DNA of 41,848 nt, taken from NCBI GenBank assembly GCA_902806095.1, contig CADCVF010000025.1, forward strand, positions 1 to 41,848. The letters are read 5' to 3'. The stretch is from an uncultured Rubrobacteraceae bacterium. GTDB taxonomy: Bacteria > Actinomycetota > Rubrobacteria > Rubrobacterales > Rubrobacteraceae. The position numbers and the translations under genes are program-made. The notes beneath the pieces are model-generated. The model saw only the letters and a list, made by a program, of their open reading frames with translations, ran no database searches and had not been told where the DNA came from. Below are positions 35,188-41,848 of the stretch, one piece after another (position 1 is the first letter of the stretch; the number at the start of each line of letters is the position of its first letter).

Positions 35188-35940
35188 ATGGGAAGATTTA
35201 CAAGGGCTATTCGCGGTTTCTTCGGGAGGTTCCTCTCCGGGGTCGAGCAGCGCAACCCGGAGATACTGCTCGAGAACGCTGTCCAGGATGAACTCGAGAA
35301 CCTGAAGAAGCTGCAGGTCGCTGCGGCCCGCACGATGGCCTACGAGAAGATGCTCGCCAACGACGCTGTCACAAAGCAGAAGACCCTGGCCGTCAAGGAA
35401 CGTCAAGCCCGCGAGCTCGCGAGCAGGGGCCAGCGGGAGGCCGCTATCGAGGTCGTCCAGCAGAAGCAGGAGGCCCAGACGAGCCTCATCGATATCGAGA
35501 TGCGTCTCGAAGAAGCCCGCAAGAACTCCCAGGAGCTGGAGCAGGCCTTCCGCGACCAGGAGCGCCGTTACAACAACGTGGTGCGCGAACGTGCCGCGCT
35601 GATGGAGGAGCACCAGCGCTCCCGCGCCCTCAGGACGGCCAACGAGGCCCGCTCCAACATCTCCCTCTCCGACTCCTCCCGCGACCTCGAGAAGGCGCGG
35701 CAGTCGATCCGCCAGTCCTCGTATGAGGCGGAGGCCATCGGCGATCTCGGCACCAGCGATACCGAGCGCCAGATAGCGGCTGCCGAGATCGACATAAAGC
35801 GGCTCGATGCCGAACAGGAACTCGAGATGATGGAGGTCCAGATGGGCTTGCGGGAACCCGAACCTATCGAGGCCGCGCCGAACGAGGAAACGGTCGAGCC
35901 TCTGGCCGAAGAGACCGAAGAGGGCTCGCGTGGACAGTAG
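35188..35940 (+). CDS. pspA: PspA/Vipp1-like membrane-remodelling protein
   Basis: The 250-residue protein has the PspA/IM30 pattern: a short basic amphipathic helix (MGRFTRAIRGFFGRFL), then a long coiled coil from residue 27 to about 220 with PspA-type segments (NPEILLENAVQDELENLK, ARELASRGQREAAIEVVQQK), and an acidic disordered tail. PspA/Vipp1 proteins are bacterial relatives of ESCRT-III that polymerise on stressed membranes. ATG 35188 gives the amphipathic helix at the true N-terminus; the longer frame would start in the repeat. The ribosome site is a weak GGGGGTGG. It is the first gene of a four-gene operon, overlapping the next by 11 bases. Confidence 0.75.
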   Translation: MGRFTRAIRGFFGRFLSGVEQRNPEILLENAVQDELENLKKLQVAAARTMAYEKMLANDAVTKQKTLAVKERQARELASRGQREAAIEVVQQKQEAQTSLIDIEMRLEEARKNSQELEQAFRDQERRYNNVVRERAALMEEHQRSRALRTANEARSNISLSDSSRDLEKARQSIRQSSYEAEAIGDLGTSDTERQIAAAEIDIKRLDAEQELEMMEVQMGLREPEPIEAAPNEETVEPLAEETEEGSRGQ

Positions 35941-36721
35941 AAGGAACCTCTCGCGGCGGCTGATGGTGCGCCTCGCGCCTTTCGCTACCTTCGCAAGTCT
36001 CGGAACCTTCGCGGCCCTCGAAGCATCTTACCTCCTCGCTGGTCTGCTAGGCATCGGGGCCTTCGCCACAGGCAGACGACTCCTCGACAGGCGCGAGAAC
36101 GCGCGCAAAGAGCTTCTGAGCCAGGTTCGGCAGAACAGGGGAGAGCTCGGCCGGGTGGCGAGGGAGGATCGCATCGCGGCGTCGCAGATGAAGCGGCTCG
36201 TGGCCTTGCAGGACGGTCTACTGGAGAGTTGGGAGCTTCTGCCCGAGGAGTGCAGGCCGCTTCTAGGCGAAGACATCTTCACCATCGTCGGCGAGGTCGA
36301 GGGCGCCGCACGGCTGGCGCGGCGGAGGGCGGCGTTGAGGAGGCATCTGGAGAGCGTGGACCGGCGTGCGATCTCCGGACGCATAAAGGAATTGCAGAGG
36401 GATCTCGCGCGTTTGGAGCCCGACTCGCCTATGCGGGCGCCGTTCGAGAGCGCGCTCCAGGGCCGTCGCGGAGAGCTCGCGGGCTACGACGACGTGCTCG
36501 GCGGTATCAGCATGATCAATGCCCAGCTAGAGAGCGCCGAGAGCCTGCTTGGTAATCTGCGCGGAGAGCTACTGGCCCTTGATGGCAGCCTCGTCTCGGG
36601 GCCGCAAGACCCCGGCCTCGCGCGGCTCAAAGAGCGGATTGTTCTGTTCCGCCGCGGGCTCGATGAGGTGACGCGACGCGTCGAGACCCTACCCGCTACG
36701 GAAAGGATGTCGGCGAGATGA
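35930..36721 (+). CDS. Membrane-hairpin coiled-coil protein of the pspA operon
   Basis: This 263-residue protein of unknown family starts with a basic stretch, then a hydrophobic region at residues 12-48 that can form two membrane helices (APFATFASLGTFAALEASYL, LAGLLGIGAFATGRRLL), followed by about 215 cytoplasmic residues with strong coiled-coil character (NARKELLSQVRQNRGELGRV, ERIVLFRRGLDEVTRRVETL). It could anchor or receive the PspA-like polymer at the membrane, by analogy with PspB/PspC or Snf7-interacting proteins, but that is inference. It overlaps pspA by 11 bases and the next gene by ATGA. Confidence 0.75.
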   Translation: MDSRRNLSRRLMVRLAPFATFASLGTFAALEASYLLAGLLGIGAFATGRRLLDRRENARKELLSQVRQNRGELGRVAREDRIAASQMKRLVALQDGLLESWELLPEECRPLLGEDIFTIVGEVEGAARLARRRAALRRHLESVDRRAISGRIKELQRDLARLEPDSPMRAPFESALQGRRGELAGYDDVLGGISMINAQLESAESLLGNLRGELLALDGSLVSGPQDPGLARLKERIVLFRRGLDEVTRRVETLPATERMSAR

Positions 36722-37392
36722 ACGAGGAACATAGCACGACGCGGCAGAGCTTCTTCTCCAGGGTGTTCGCGGGGAGCACTGAGGGCGAGGGGACCGCTAT
36801 CTACTCCTCCGAGGAGGTCGGGGCAGGCACGCCGGGGATCGACGAGTCGGAGGGCCTGGCGGCGCACGGATTCACCGTCGAGCGGGCGGCCGAGGTCATC
36901 AGGAATCTCCCGCCAGAGGTGCCAAGACCGGCCGCCGTGCGCATCGTGCGTGGGACCCTCGAGGCCGCGGGTATAGACATAGCCGAGCTGGAGTCCTCGA
37001 CGAGGACCAGGGAGTCCAGGCTCAACTCCGAGATAGACCTCAGCGAGAATCGTATACAGCAACTCAAGGATGAGACCGAAGAGGTGATCCGGAGTCTCGA
37101 AGACGAGATACGCAAGGCACGCGAGGCCAGAGACTTCGGCGTCTCCGAAGAGGAGAGGAAGATCTCGTCCGCCGAGACGGGCCTCGACAATATAGATTTG
37201 GTGCGCGACTTCTTCGGCCTACCACAGGAAGACGCGGACGAGCCGCCCGCCGACCCCGCAGCCGGTGAAGAGACGCAGGTCATGGAGAGTGTGGAAGACG
37301 AGGGGGAAGACGACACCCAGGTTCTCCGCCGTCCAGGCCCGCTCTCGGACTCTGAGGACTACTGGGAAACCGGGGATAAAAAGGAACAGTGA
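36718..37392 (+). CDS. Acidic coiled-coil protein of the pspA operon
   Basis: A 224-residue protein of unknown family. Residues 51-90 form a small helical domain (FTVERAAEVIRNLPPEVPRP, then AAVRIVRGTLEAAG) and 95-140 a coiled coil (LSENRIQQLKDETEEVIRSL). The C-terminal 60 residues are acidic and disordered and contain two similar threonine sites, EETQVMES (T186) and DDTQVLRRPG (T200), that resemble phosphothreonine sites read by FHA domains. It overlaps its neighbours on both sides (ATGA and GTGA), so all four proteins are co-translated. Confidence 0.75.
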   Translation: MNEEHSTTRQSFFSRVFAGSTEGEGTAIYSSEEVGAGTPGIDESEGLAAHGFTVERAAEVIRNLPPEVPRPAAVRIVRGTLEAAGIDIAELESSTRTRESRLNSEIDLSENRIQQLKDETEEVIRSLEDEIRKAREARDFGVSEEERKISSAETGLDNIDLVRDFFGLPQEDADEPPADPAAGEETQVMESVEDEGEDDTQVLRRPGPLSDSEDYWETGDKKEQ

Positions 37393-37847
37393 GCATCCCG
37401 CGCCGCCTGGGGCGCCTCGCCCAGGGTTTCGTCTCGAGCCTGCAGGAAGACGAGCGCTTCCGCGAAAGAGTCCGTACCAGCCGCGAGCGTAGCGAGGCCC
37501 TCAGAGGAGCCTTCGAGGCAGCCTGGAAAGGCGCCTCCCAGGAGTGGCGTAGGGCGGAGGAGCGCCGCGCCGCGGAAGAGGCGGCCGCACAACGGACCTC
37601 GGGGTGGCGGTCTGCAACCACCACTTTCGTTCCCAGGAAATACCCGCCAAACGTCCTGGCCGCCTACGACAGGCTCGGCCTAGCCCCCGGTGCTTCCATG
37701 GAAGAGGCTGACAGGAAACGCAGGGACCTGGTCAAGCGCTTCCACCCGGATCGTTTCTCCGATCCCGAAAAGCGGGTCCGTGCCGAGCGCGTCACCGCAG
37801 AGATCAACGCCGCCCACGACGCCATAGAGCGGTTTGAGGAAGGCTAG
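37389..37847 (+). CDS. J-domain (DnaJ-like) co-chaperone of the pspA operon
   Basis: This 152-residue protein has a charged helical N-terminal half (residues 15-70) and a C-terminal J domain at about 93-148 (YDRLGLAPGASMEEADRKRR, then DLVKRFHPDRF) with the HPD motif at 119-121 that stimulates Hsp70. Zinc-finger and G/F regions of full DnaJ are absent, so it is a type III J protein whose N-terminus probably chooses the client. The GTG start overlaps the previous stop (GTGA), with AAGGA upstream. In chloroplasts the J protein CDJ2 with Hsp70 assembles and disassembles Vipp1, so the operon suggests an equivalent bacterial arrangement. Confidence 0.88.
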   Translation: MSIPRRLGRLAQGFVSSLQEDERFRERVRTSRERSEALRGAFEAAWKGASQEWRRAEERRAAEEAAAQRTSGWRSATTTFVPRKYPPNVLAAYDRLGLAPGASMEEADRKRRDLVKRFHPDRFSDPEKRVRAERVTAEINAAHDAIERFEEG

Positions 37848-37862
37848 CCTTCCTCAAACCGC
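37829..37862 (+). terminator. 34-bp perfect palindrome over the stop codon of the J-domain gene
   Basis: Seventeen bases beginning GCGGTTTGAGGAAGG are followed by their exact complement ending CCTTCCTCAAACCGC. The TAG stop lies at the centre. It can form a hairpin with half its stem in the coding region; no T-run follows, and a repeat block begins at once. Confidence 0.6.
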
Positions 37863-37986
37863 GCATTTCAGCACGCCTGCTTCGCAGGCTTGTCAGCACG
37901 CGCCCTGACGGGCGCTTGTCAGCATTTCAGCTTTCGTGTGCACAAGCCCTGGTTGACAAGGCGGCGCAGCCGCCGTGCTGACTTGC
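37863..37986. repeat. Modular palindromic intergenic repeat, locus J
   Basis: It lies between the convergent J-domain and sortase genes. The first 39 bases equal the start of locus A. A CGCCCTGACGGGCG hairpin, GCTTGTCAGCATTTCAGC and a GGCGGCGCAGCCGCC hairpin follow, and the right end reads GTGCTGACTTGC, three bases before the sortase stop. Confidence 0.85.
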
Positions 37987-37988
37987 TC

Positions 37989-38615
37989 TTAAACCAGTTC
38001 GCCGCGAACCACGATGCGGTTCTCGAACGTAGGGATGGGAGTGCAGCTCTGGAGCGAGACGACGGTCCTGCCCTCTACGGGGTAGGTCGTCCAGTAGTCG
38101 TTGGGCTCGACGGTCATGAGGTCGTAGACCCTGAAGGTGTACCTCCTTCCTTCCTTGTCTTCGACGAAGATCTCATCACCGGGTTTCATCTTGCCGAGTT
38201 TGTAGAAGGCGTAGGGTACCCTGGTCCGCGGGAAGCCGAGGGCGTGCCCCGAGATAAACGTGTTCGATCCTGCTATCCAGGGCAGGCCGCTGCCGCGCAC
38301 GCGGAGTATGCCCTCCCTGTCGAGCTCGGCCTGCTTGGATCCCGTCGGCACGGCCACGTCCTTCAGGCCAAGCCTCGGCACCGTGAGCTTCATGGCCGCC
38401 GATATGTTCTCCTCGCCTGAGGTAACCGGAGGAGCTTTCCGGGGAACCTCGAGCCCAGGGGAGTTCTCTCCGAGCAGCGTGCCTGTGTTCTCGACCTCGG
38501 TCGTGCGGAGCTCCGCCGAGGCCGTCTCCTTCTGCGGCAGGATGGGAAAGGCCAGGAGGCATAACAAGACCGCCAGCGAGACCAGCAAGACCGACGCTTT
38601 TGGAGTACTCATCAC
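37989..38615 (-). CDS. Class E-like sortase
   Basis: The 208-residue protein has an N-terminal signal/anchor helix (KASVLLVSLAVLLCLLAFPI) and a sortase beta-barrel. The catalytic triad is visible: histidine in FISGHALG, cysteine in VSLQSCTPIPTFENRI and the arginine of that segment. The linker between helix and barrel is about 45 residues. Sortases attach proteins with a C-terminal sorting motif to the cell wall; class E enzymes of actinobacteria prefer LAxTG-like signals. No substrate protein with such a signal is visible in this window. The GTG start follows a TATACT hexamer by eight bases; ATG at 38612 is equally possible. Confidence 0.88.
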   Translation of the reverse strand: MMSTPKASVLLVSLAVLLCLLAFPILPQKETASAELRTTEVENTGTLLGENSPGLEVPRKAPPVTSGEENISAAMKLTVPRLGLKDVAVPTGSKQAELDREGILRVRGSGLPWIAGSNTFISGHALGFPRTRVPYAFYKLGKMKPGDEIFVEDKEGRRYTFRVYDLMTVEPNDYWTTYPVEGRTVVSLQSCTPIPTFENRIVVRGELV

Positions 38616-38655
38616 CCTAGGTCAGTATACCAAGCAGCACTGATTTGCCGTTAGA

Positions 38656-39498
38656 ATGATACGCGTGAAGATAGATGACCTGATCGAAGCCTTCGCAGCC
38701 CATCTCGCAGACGACCCCGGCACGAGCCCACGCACCTCCGAGTTCTACGTGGCCGACCTTCGCGAGTTCGCCCGTTTCCTCGAAGAGAGGGACGTAAGCA
38801 GGGTCGAGGACGTGGGCGTCGGCGCCGTGATGGAGTTCCGCAACTATCTCCTCGAAGGCAACCGCAAGCGCTTCACCGTGTACCGTAAGGACGCCGCCGT
38901 AAGAAGGTTCCTCGATTGGGCCCGTACCTCCACAGATGCCGACATAGACTTCGACCCCATCGAACCGATGCACCAGCCACTCGACCAGCGGATAGTCTTT
39001 CTTGAAGAAGATGAGGTTGACCAGCTCCTCTCCTTCCCCCTGAACACCCGCGACGACGCCCGTGACGCTGCGGTCGTAAGGCTCATGCTCGACACGGGGG
39101 TGACGGTGAGCGAGATCCGCGCACTCCTCGAGAGCGACGTCGACCTCGAAGCCGCCCAGGCACACCTCGGCGGTCCCGGCTCCCACCTCGCCCCTCGCGT
39201 GCGGCGCCTCTCTAGTGCGACGGTAGAGGTTGTCCACCACTACCTAAGCATGCGCGAGGACAAGACACCGGAGCTGATCGTGGCCCGCGCCGCCCGTCCC
39301 GTTACGACCTCGAAGACGTTGCAAAACGCCATCTGGAAACGCTGTGACCAGGTCGGAATGTGGCGTGTCTCCCCGATGAACCTCCGCCACACCTTCGCCA
39401 TAAGGTTGCTGCGCAGCGGTGCAAGCCTGGGCGAGCTCAGAGAAGCCCTCGGCGTCCGCGATACCTCTAACATAGGGGTGTACAAGAAGTTCGTTTGA
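38656..39498 (+). CDS. Tyrosine-recombinase-fold protein, catalytically degenerate
   Basis: This 280-residue protein has a SAM-like N-terminal core-binding domain (residues 8-95) and a C-terminal XerC/XerD-like catalytic fold (MLDTGVTVSEIRALLESDVD, LRHTFAIRLLRSGASLGELR, then YKKF). Of the usual R-K-H-R-H/W-Y set, only R244 (LRH) and Y276 are clear. The first arginine is replaced by T150 in TGVTVSE, the histidine before LR by methionine or asparagine, and the LGH histidine by valine. It probably binds DNA without recombining it. ATG 38656 overlaps a TAGAAT hexamer; GTG at 38665, seven bases after it, is the alternative start. Confidence 0.75.
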   Translation: MIRVKIDDLIEAFAAHLADDPGTSPRTSEFYVADLREFARFLEERDVSRVEDVGVGAVMEFRNYLLEGNRKRFTVYRKDAAVRRFLDWARTSTDADIDFDPIEPMHQPLDQRIVFLEEDEVDQLLSFPLNTRDDARDAAVVRLMLDTGVTVSEIRALLESDVDLEAAQAHLGGPGSHLAPRVRRLSSATVEVVHHYLSMREDKTPELIVARAARPVTTSKTLQNAIWKRCDQVGMWRVSPMNLRHTFAIRLLRSGASLGELREALGVRDTSNIGVYKKFV

Positions 39499-39616
39499 TC
39501 CTGCCGCGTGTCCGGTGTAACCGCTGGCGGTGCTCCTGTATCTAACGTGGTGTGGTGGTGAAGACGACAAACCATAAGACTACGTTGCCGGACCGGAGGT
39601 TGGATCACAGGAAGGT

Positions 39617-39645
39617 TTGCACCGGTCTGCAGGGTGGCATATAAG
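39617..39645 (+). promoter_or_regulatory. Promoter of the repeat-protein gene
   Basis: TTGCAC, a 17-base spacer and TATAAG. The leader would be about 35 bases with GGGGAG and GAGG before the ATG. The rest of the 39499-39686 gap holds no gene that I can support. Confidence 0.6.
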
Positions 39646-39686
39646 CAGTATCACGAAGCACTTCTATTTGCGGGGAGATACGAGGA

Positions 39687-41549
39687 ATGGCATCCGAGGG
39701 TTCGAGCACGCAACAGGCCCAGCAGGGGGCACAGCCGTCCGAGTCTCAGCAAGACGCCCGGCATGAGCAGAACCTGACGGAACAGGAGAGTGCGGAAATG
39801 CGCCAGGAAATGGCGGAAGTAGAGGACAACGCCCCTGTTCGGAAGAACGACCCCCGCACCTCCGTCCAGAAGACCGAAGAATACCGCTTCGCGAGCAACA
39901 TACCCGGCGGCCAGACGATCCCCGAGAAGGAGTACGCGGATTACACCCTCGAGTACGACGAGGACGACGCCGTGATGAACGGTAAGATCCCCGACGTGCT
40001 TCTCGACGTGCCCGTGGTCAAGGTGGATGAGATCAACTTCGAGCTCAACGACTTGCGGGCGAAGGTAAACCTCTACGCAAAAGTGCTCGACCTGGTCGAA
40101 CTGTCAGTGGGGGTCGACGCTTACCTCGGCAGGGTCAAGCTCGTGATAAAGGGCGTCGAAGCCCAGGCGCTCCTGAAAGTCAGGCTCGACAACGTGACTG
40201 CCATCATCGACAGGGTACTTACGACCATAGACCGCAACCCGCAGATCGTCGAGAAGCTGGTCGAGAGTGTCGGCTCCGCCGTAGAAGACGTAGGCTCCGG
40301 CGCTGGCTCGGCCCTGGAGGACGTTGGCGAGGGCGCCGGCGAGCTTGTAGGCGACGGCCTCAACTCCGCTGTCGAGGACATCGGCTCCGGTGCGGGAGAC
40401 CTAGTCGGTGAGGGAGCTAACCAGGCAGTCGCGGATATCGGCTCGGGCACCGGATCTGCCGTAGAGGATGTCGGCGAGGGCACGGGCCAGCTGGTGGGCG
40501 AAGGGGCCAACCAGGCCGTCGCGGATATCGGCTCGGGTGCCGGCTCCGCCGTGGAAGACGTTGGTTCGGGCGCGGGTTCCGCAGTCGAAGACGTAGGTCA
40601 GGGAGCTGGCTCGGCTGTCGAAGACGTCGGCTCAGGCGCCGGTTCTGCTGTCGAGGACGTGGGTGAAGGCGCTGGAGAGGCTGTCGAGAGTACAGGTTCC
40701 GCAGTCGAAGACGTAGGTCAGGGCGCGGGATCTGCGGTCGAGGATGTTGGTTCTGGTGCCGGTGAAGCCGTCGAAAGCACGGGTGAAGCCGTGGAAGACG
40801 TAGGCTCAGGCGCCGGTGAAGCCGTAGAGAGTACGGGCGAGGCTGTGGAGGATGTGGGCTCTGGGGCTCAATCAGCGGTGGAAGATGTCGGTGAGGGCGC
40901 CGGTCAGGCTACCCAACAAGTCGGCGAAGGGGCCGGGCAGGCCGCGGGCGAAGTCGGGCATGGAGCCGGACAAGCAGCGGGTGAAGTGGGTGAAGGTGCT
41001 GGCCAGGCGGCCCAGGAAGCCGGCAAGGGTGCAGGGCAGGCCACCGGAGCCGTTGGCGAAGGCGCAGGCCAGGCAGCTCAGGAGGTTGGCGAGGGCGCGA
41101 GCGAGGCAGCCCAGGGAGTCGGAGATACGGCAGGCCAGGCAGCCGAAGGCGTGGGTGATGTTGCCGGGCAGGCCACGGAACGAGCGGGCGAAGCAGCGCA
41201 GGGAGCCCAAGATGCAGGAGATGCCGCGGGCCAGCCCTCCGACGAAGCCGCGAGTGACGACGGAGATCAGGCCCAACCCGACGGTGTGATCGCCGAGAAC
41301 GCCAACGGAGATAGCCGGACCATACAGCGCATGGTCGACGAGTTGGGGGACATCATCGAGACCACCATGAACGAGAACGGCGAGATAGTGGGAGAAGAAC
41401 TCGTCGGCAACGTTGGCAGCCTGCCGGCGGAGGAAGAATACGTGGACGAAGAGGGTCGGGTCGTAAGCCGGGTGAGAGACGAGTTGGGGAGTGCCTTCGA
41501 GCGGCTAGTCGACGACGAAGGTAACATGGTCGGCGTGAGGGCTGTTTGA
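39687..41549 (+). CDS. Long 11-residue-repeat (LEA-like) protein
   Basis: The 620-residue protein has four parts. Residues 1-95 are polar and disordered. Residues 100-195 form a conserved-looking domain (VPVVKVDEINFELNDLRAKV, VEAQALLKVRLDNVTAIIDR) also remembered in other actinobacteria without known function. Residues 196-520 hold about thirty 11-residue units of the type SAVEDVGSGAG or QAAQEVGEGAG, which as 11/3 helices would be amphipathic like group 3 LEA proteins, apolipoproteins or synuclein. Residues 530-620 carry DELG/DEEG units. No signal peptide. A role in membrane coating or desiccation tolerance is inferred. It has its own promoter and precedes a partner gene. Confidence 0.7.
   Translation: MASEGSSTQQAQQGAQPSESQQDARHEQNLTEQESAEMRQEMAEVEDNAPVRKNDPRTSVQKTEEYRFASNIPGGQTIPEKEYADYTLEYDEDDAVMNGKIPDVLLDVPVVKVDEINFELNDLRAKVNLYAKVLDLVELSVGVDAYLGRVKLVIKGVEAQALLKVRLDNVTAIIDRVLTTIDRNPQIVEKLVESVGSAVEDVGSGAGSALEDVGEGAGELVGDGLNSAVEDIGSGAGDLVGEGANQAVADIGSGTGSAVEDVGEGTGQLVGEGANQAVADIGSGAGSAVEDVGSGAGSAVEDVGQGAGSAVEDVGSGAGSAVEDVGEGAGEAVESTGSAVEDVGQGAGSAVEDVGSGAGEAVESTGEAVEDVGSGAGEAVESTGEAVEDVGSGAQSAVEDVGEGAGQATQQVGEGAGQAAGEVGHGAGQAAGEVGEGAGQAAQEAGKGAGQATGAVGEGAGQAAQEVGEGASEAAQGVGDTAGQAAEGVGDVAGQATERAGEAAQGAQDAGDAAGQPSDEAASDDGDQAQPDGVIAENANGDSRTIQRMVDELGDIIETTMNENGEIVGEELVGNVGSLPAEEEYVDEEGRVVSRVRDELGSAFERLVDDEGNMVGVRAV
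40264..41230 (+). repeat. Tandem 33-base coding repeats
   Basis: About thirty degenerate copies of a 33-base unit encode the 11-residue repeats of the preceding protein. Codon third positions vary between copies, so selection acts on the protein pattern. Units lacking residues (EAVESTG) show slippage in steps of codons. Confidence 0.8.
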
Positions 41550-41600
41550 GAGCCACGCAGGGATGAAGGTCAAGAATAGTGGAGTAAGGGAGGAGAGCTA

Positions 41601-41848
41601 GTGACCGAGAGGCAGACGGAGGCTTTGGAGAGACTAAACCAGGGCATTCAGGAGTCCAGACGCGAGGTCCAGCAACGGACGATGAACCTGGCTCAGGAGT
41701 ACTTCGGTGATTCGGCCGAGGTGCTCAAACAGAACATAAGTGAGAACCGTACCACGCTGGAGGGCCTGCCGGACCAGATCCCTGGGGGCCGAGAGGAAGC
41801 CTTCCAGGCATTTTTTCAGGAGTTGATGGACAACTACTCGTCCATGGA
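41601..41848 (+). CDS. Unknown helical protein, cut by the window edge
   Basis: The reading frame starts at GTG 41601, preceded by AGGGAGGAG, and runs off the right edge after 82 codons. The visible part is fully helical and polar (ALERLNQGIQESRREVQQRT, NISENRTTLEGLPDQ, then EEAFQAFFQELMDNY). It resembles short phasin-like or four-helix proteins but has no family I can name. It follows the repeat protein by 51 bases and is probably in its operon. Confidence 0.6.
   Translation, partial: MTERQTEALERLNQGIQESRREVQQRTMNLAQEYFGDSAEVLKQNISENRTTLEGLPDQIPGGREEAFQAFFQELMDNYSSM

Noticed and set aside
39580-39612. Similarity to the 3' end of 16S rRNA (GGTTGGATCAC)
   Set aside because: Only about a dozen bases match; the anti-Shine-Dalgarno part and all upstream rRNA sequence are absent.

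Overview
The window looks like chromosomal DNA from a high-GC actinobacterium. The best guess is a deep-branching, stress-tolerant lineage such as Rubrobacter. That placement rests on protein style, GTG/TTG starts and apparently leaderless promoters, not on a marker gene, and no rRNA or tRNA gene was found.

Left third (1-17.5 kb): a one-carbon and organic-acid region. After an OsmC-type peroxidase and a GNAT acetyltransferase come a DUF485/ActP acetate symporter pair and a formate dehydrogenase (FDH-1, minus strand) whose reading frame is crossed by an in-frame TGA. An oxalate/formate-family (OFA) transporter with a 49-residue partner follows, then fdhD, two Uma2-family nuclease paralogues and a glutathione-independent formaldehyde dehydrogenase. 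Divergent from the last is a five-gene operon for a membrane-bound formate dehydrogenase (FDH-2): a second TGA-containing catalytic subunit, two unknown small proteins, a four-cluster Fe-S subunit and an NrfD-type membrane subunit. Both TGA codons are followed by a hairpin with a GGUCU loop starting at nucleotide 22, counting the U of UGA as 1, so both enzymes are read as selenoproteins. Together the genes can take formaldehyde to formate to CO2.

Middle (17-34 kb): mostly single genes: cupin, PhoD-like phosphatase, DASS anion transporter, carboxylate-amine ligase, LCP cell-wall ligase, DUF2225 protein, clpP with a divergent XRE regulator, a GT39-type glycosyltransferase, a DapA-family aldolase, NAD-dependent DNA ligase and a PRC-barrel protein. 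At 25.6-26.5 kb lie remnants of a LuxR/NB-ARC regulator and of a BMP-type ABC permease.

Right end (34-41.8 kb): a degenerate GGDEF membrane protein, then a tightly coupled four-gene operon of a PspA/Vipp1-like protein, a membrane-hairpin coiled-coil protein, an acidic coiled-coil protein and a J-domain protein. After it come a class E-like sortase, a tyrosine-recombinase-fold protein lacking most catalytic residues, and a 620-residue protein with about thirty 11-residue repeats.

From 17.5 kb rightwards, gene ends carry a modular repeat made of TCAGCA-type words separated by short variable hairpins. At ten gene 3' ends it reads in the direction of transcription, and in two genes it encodes the C-terminus. 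This repeat family and the PspA/J-domain operon are the most promising undescribed items.
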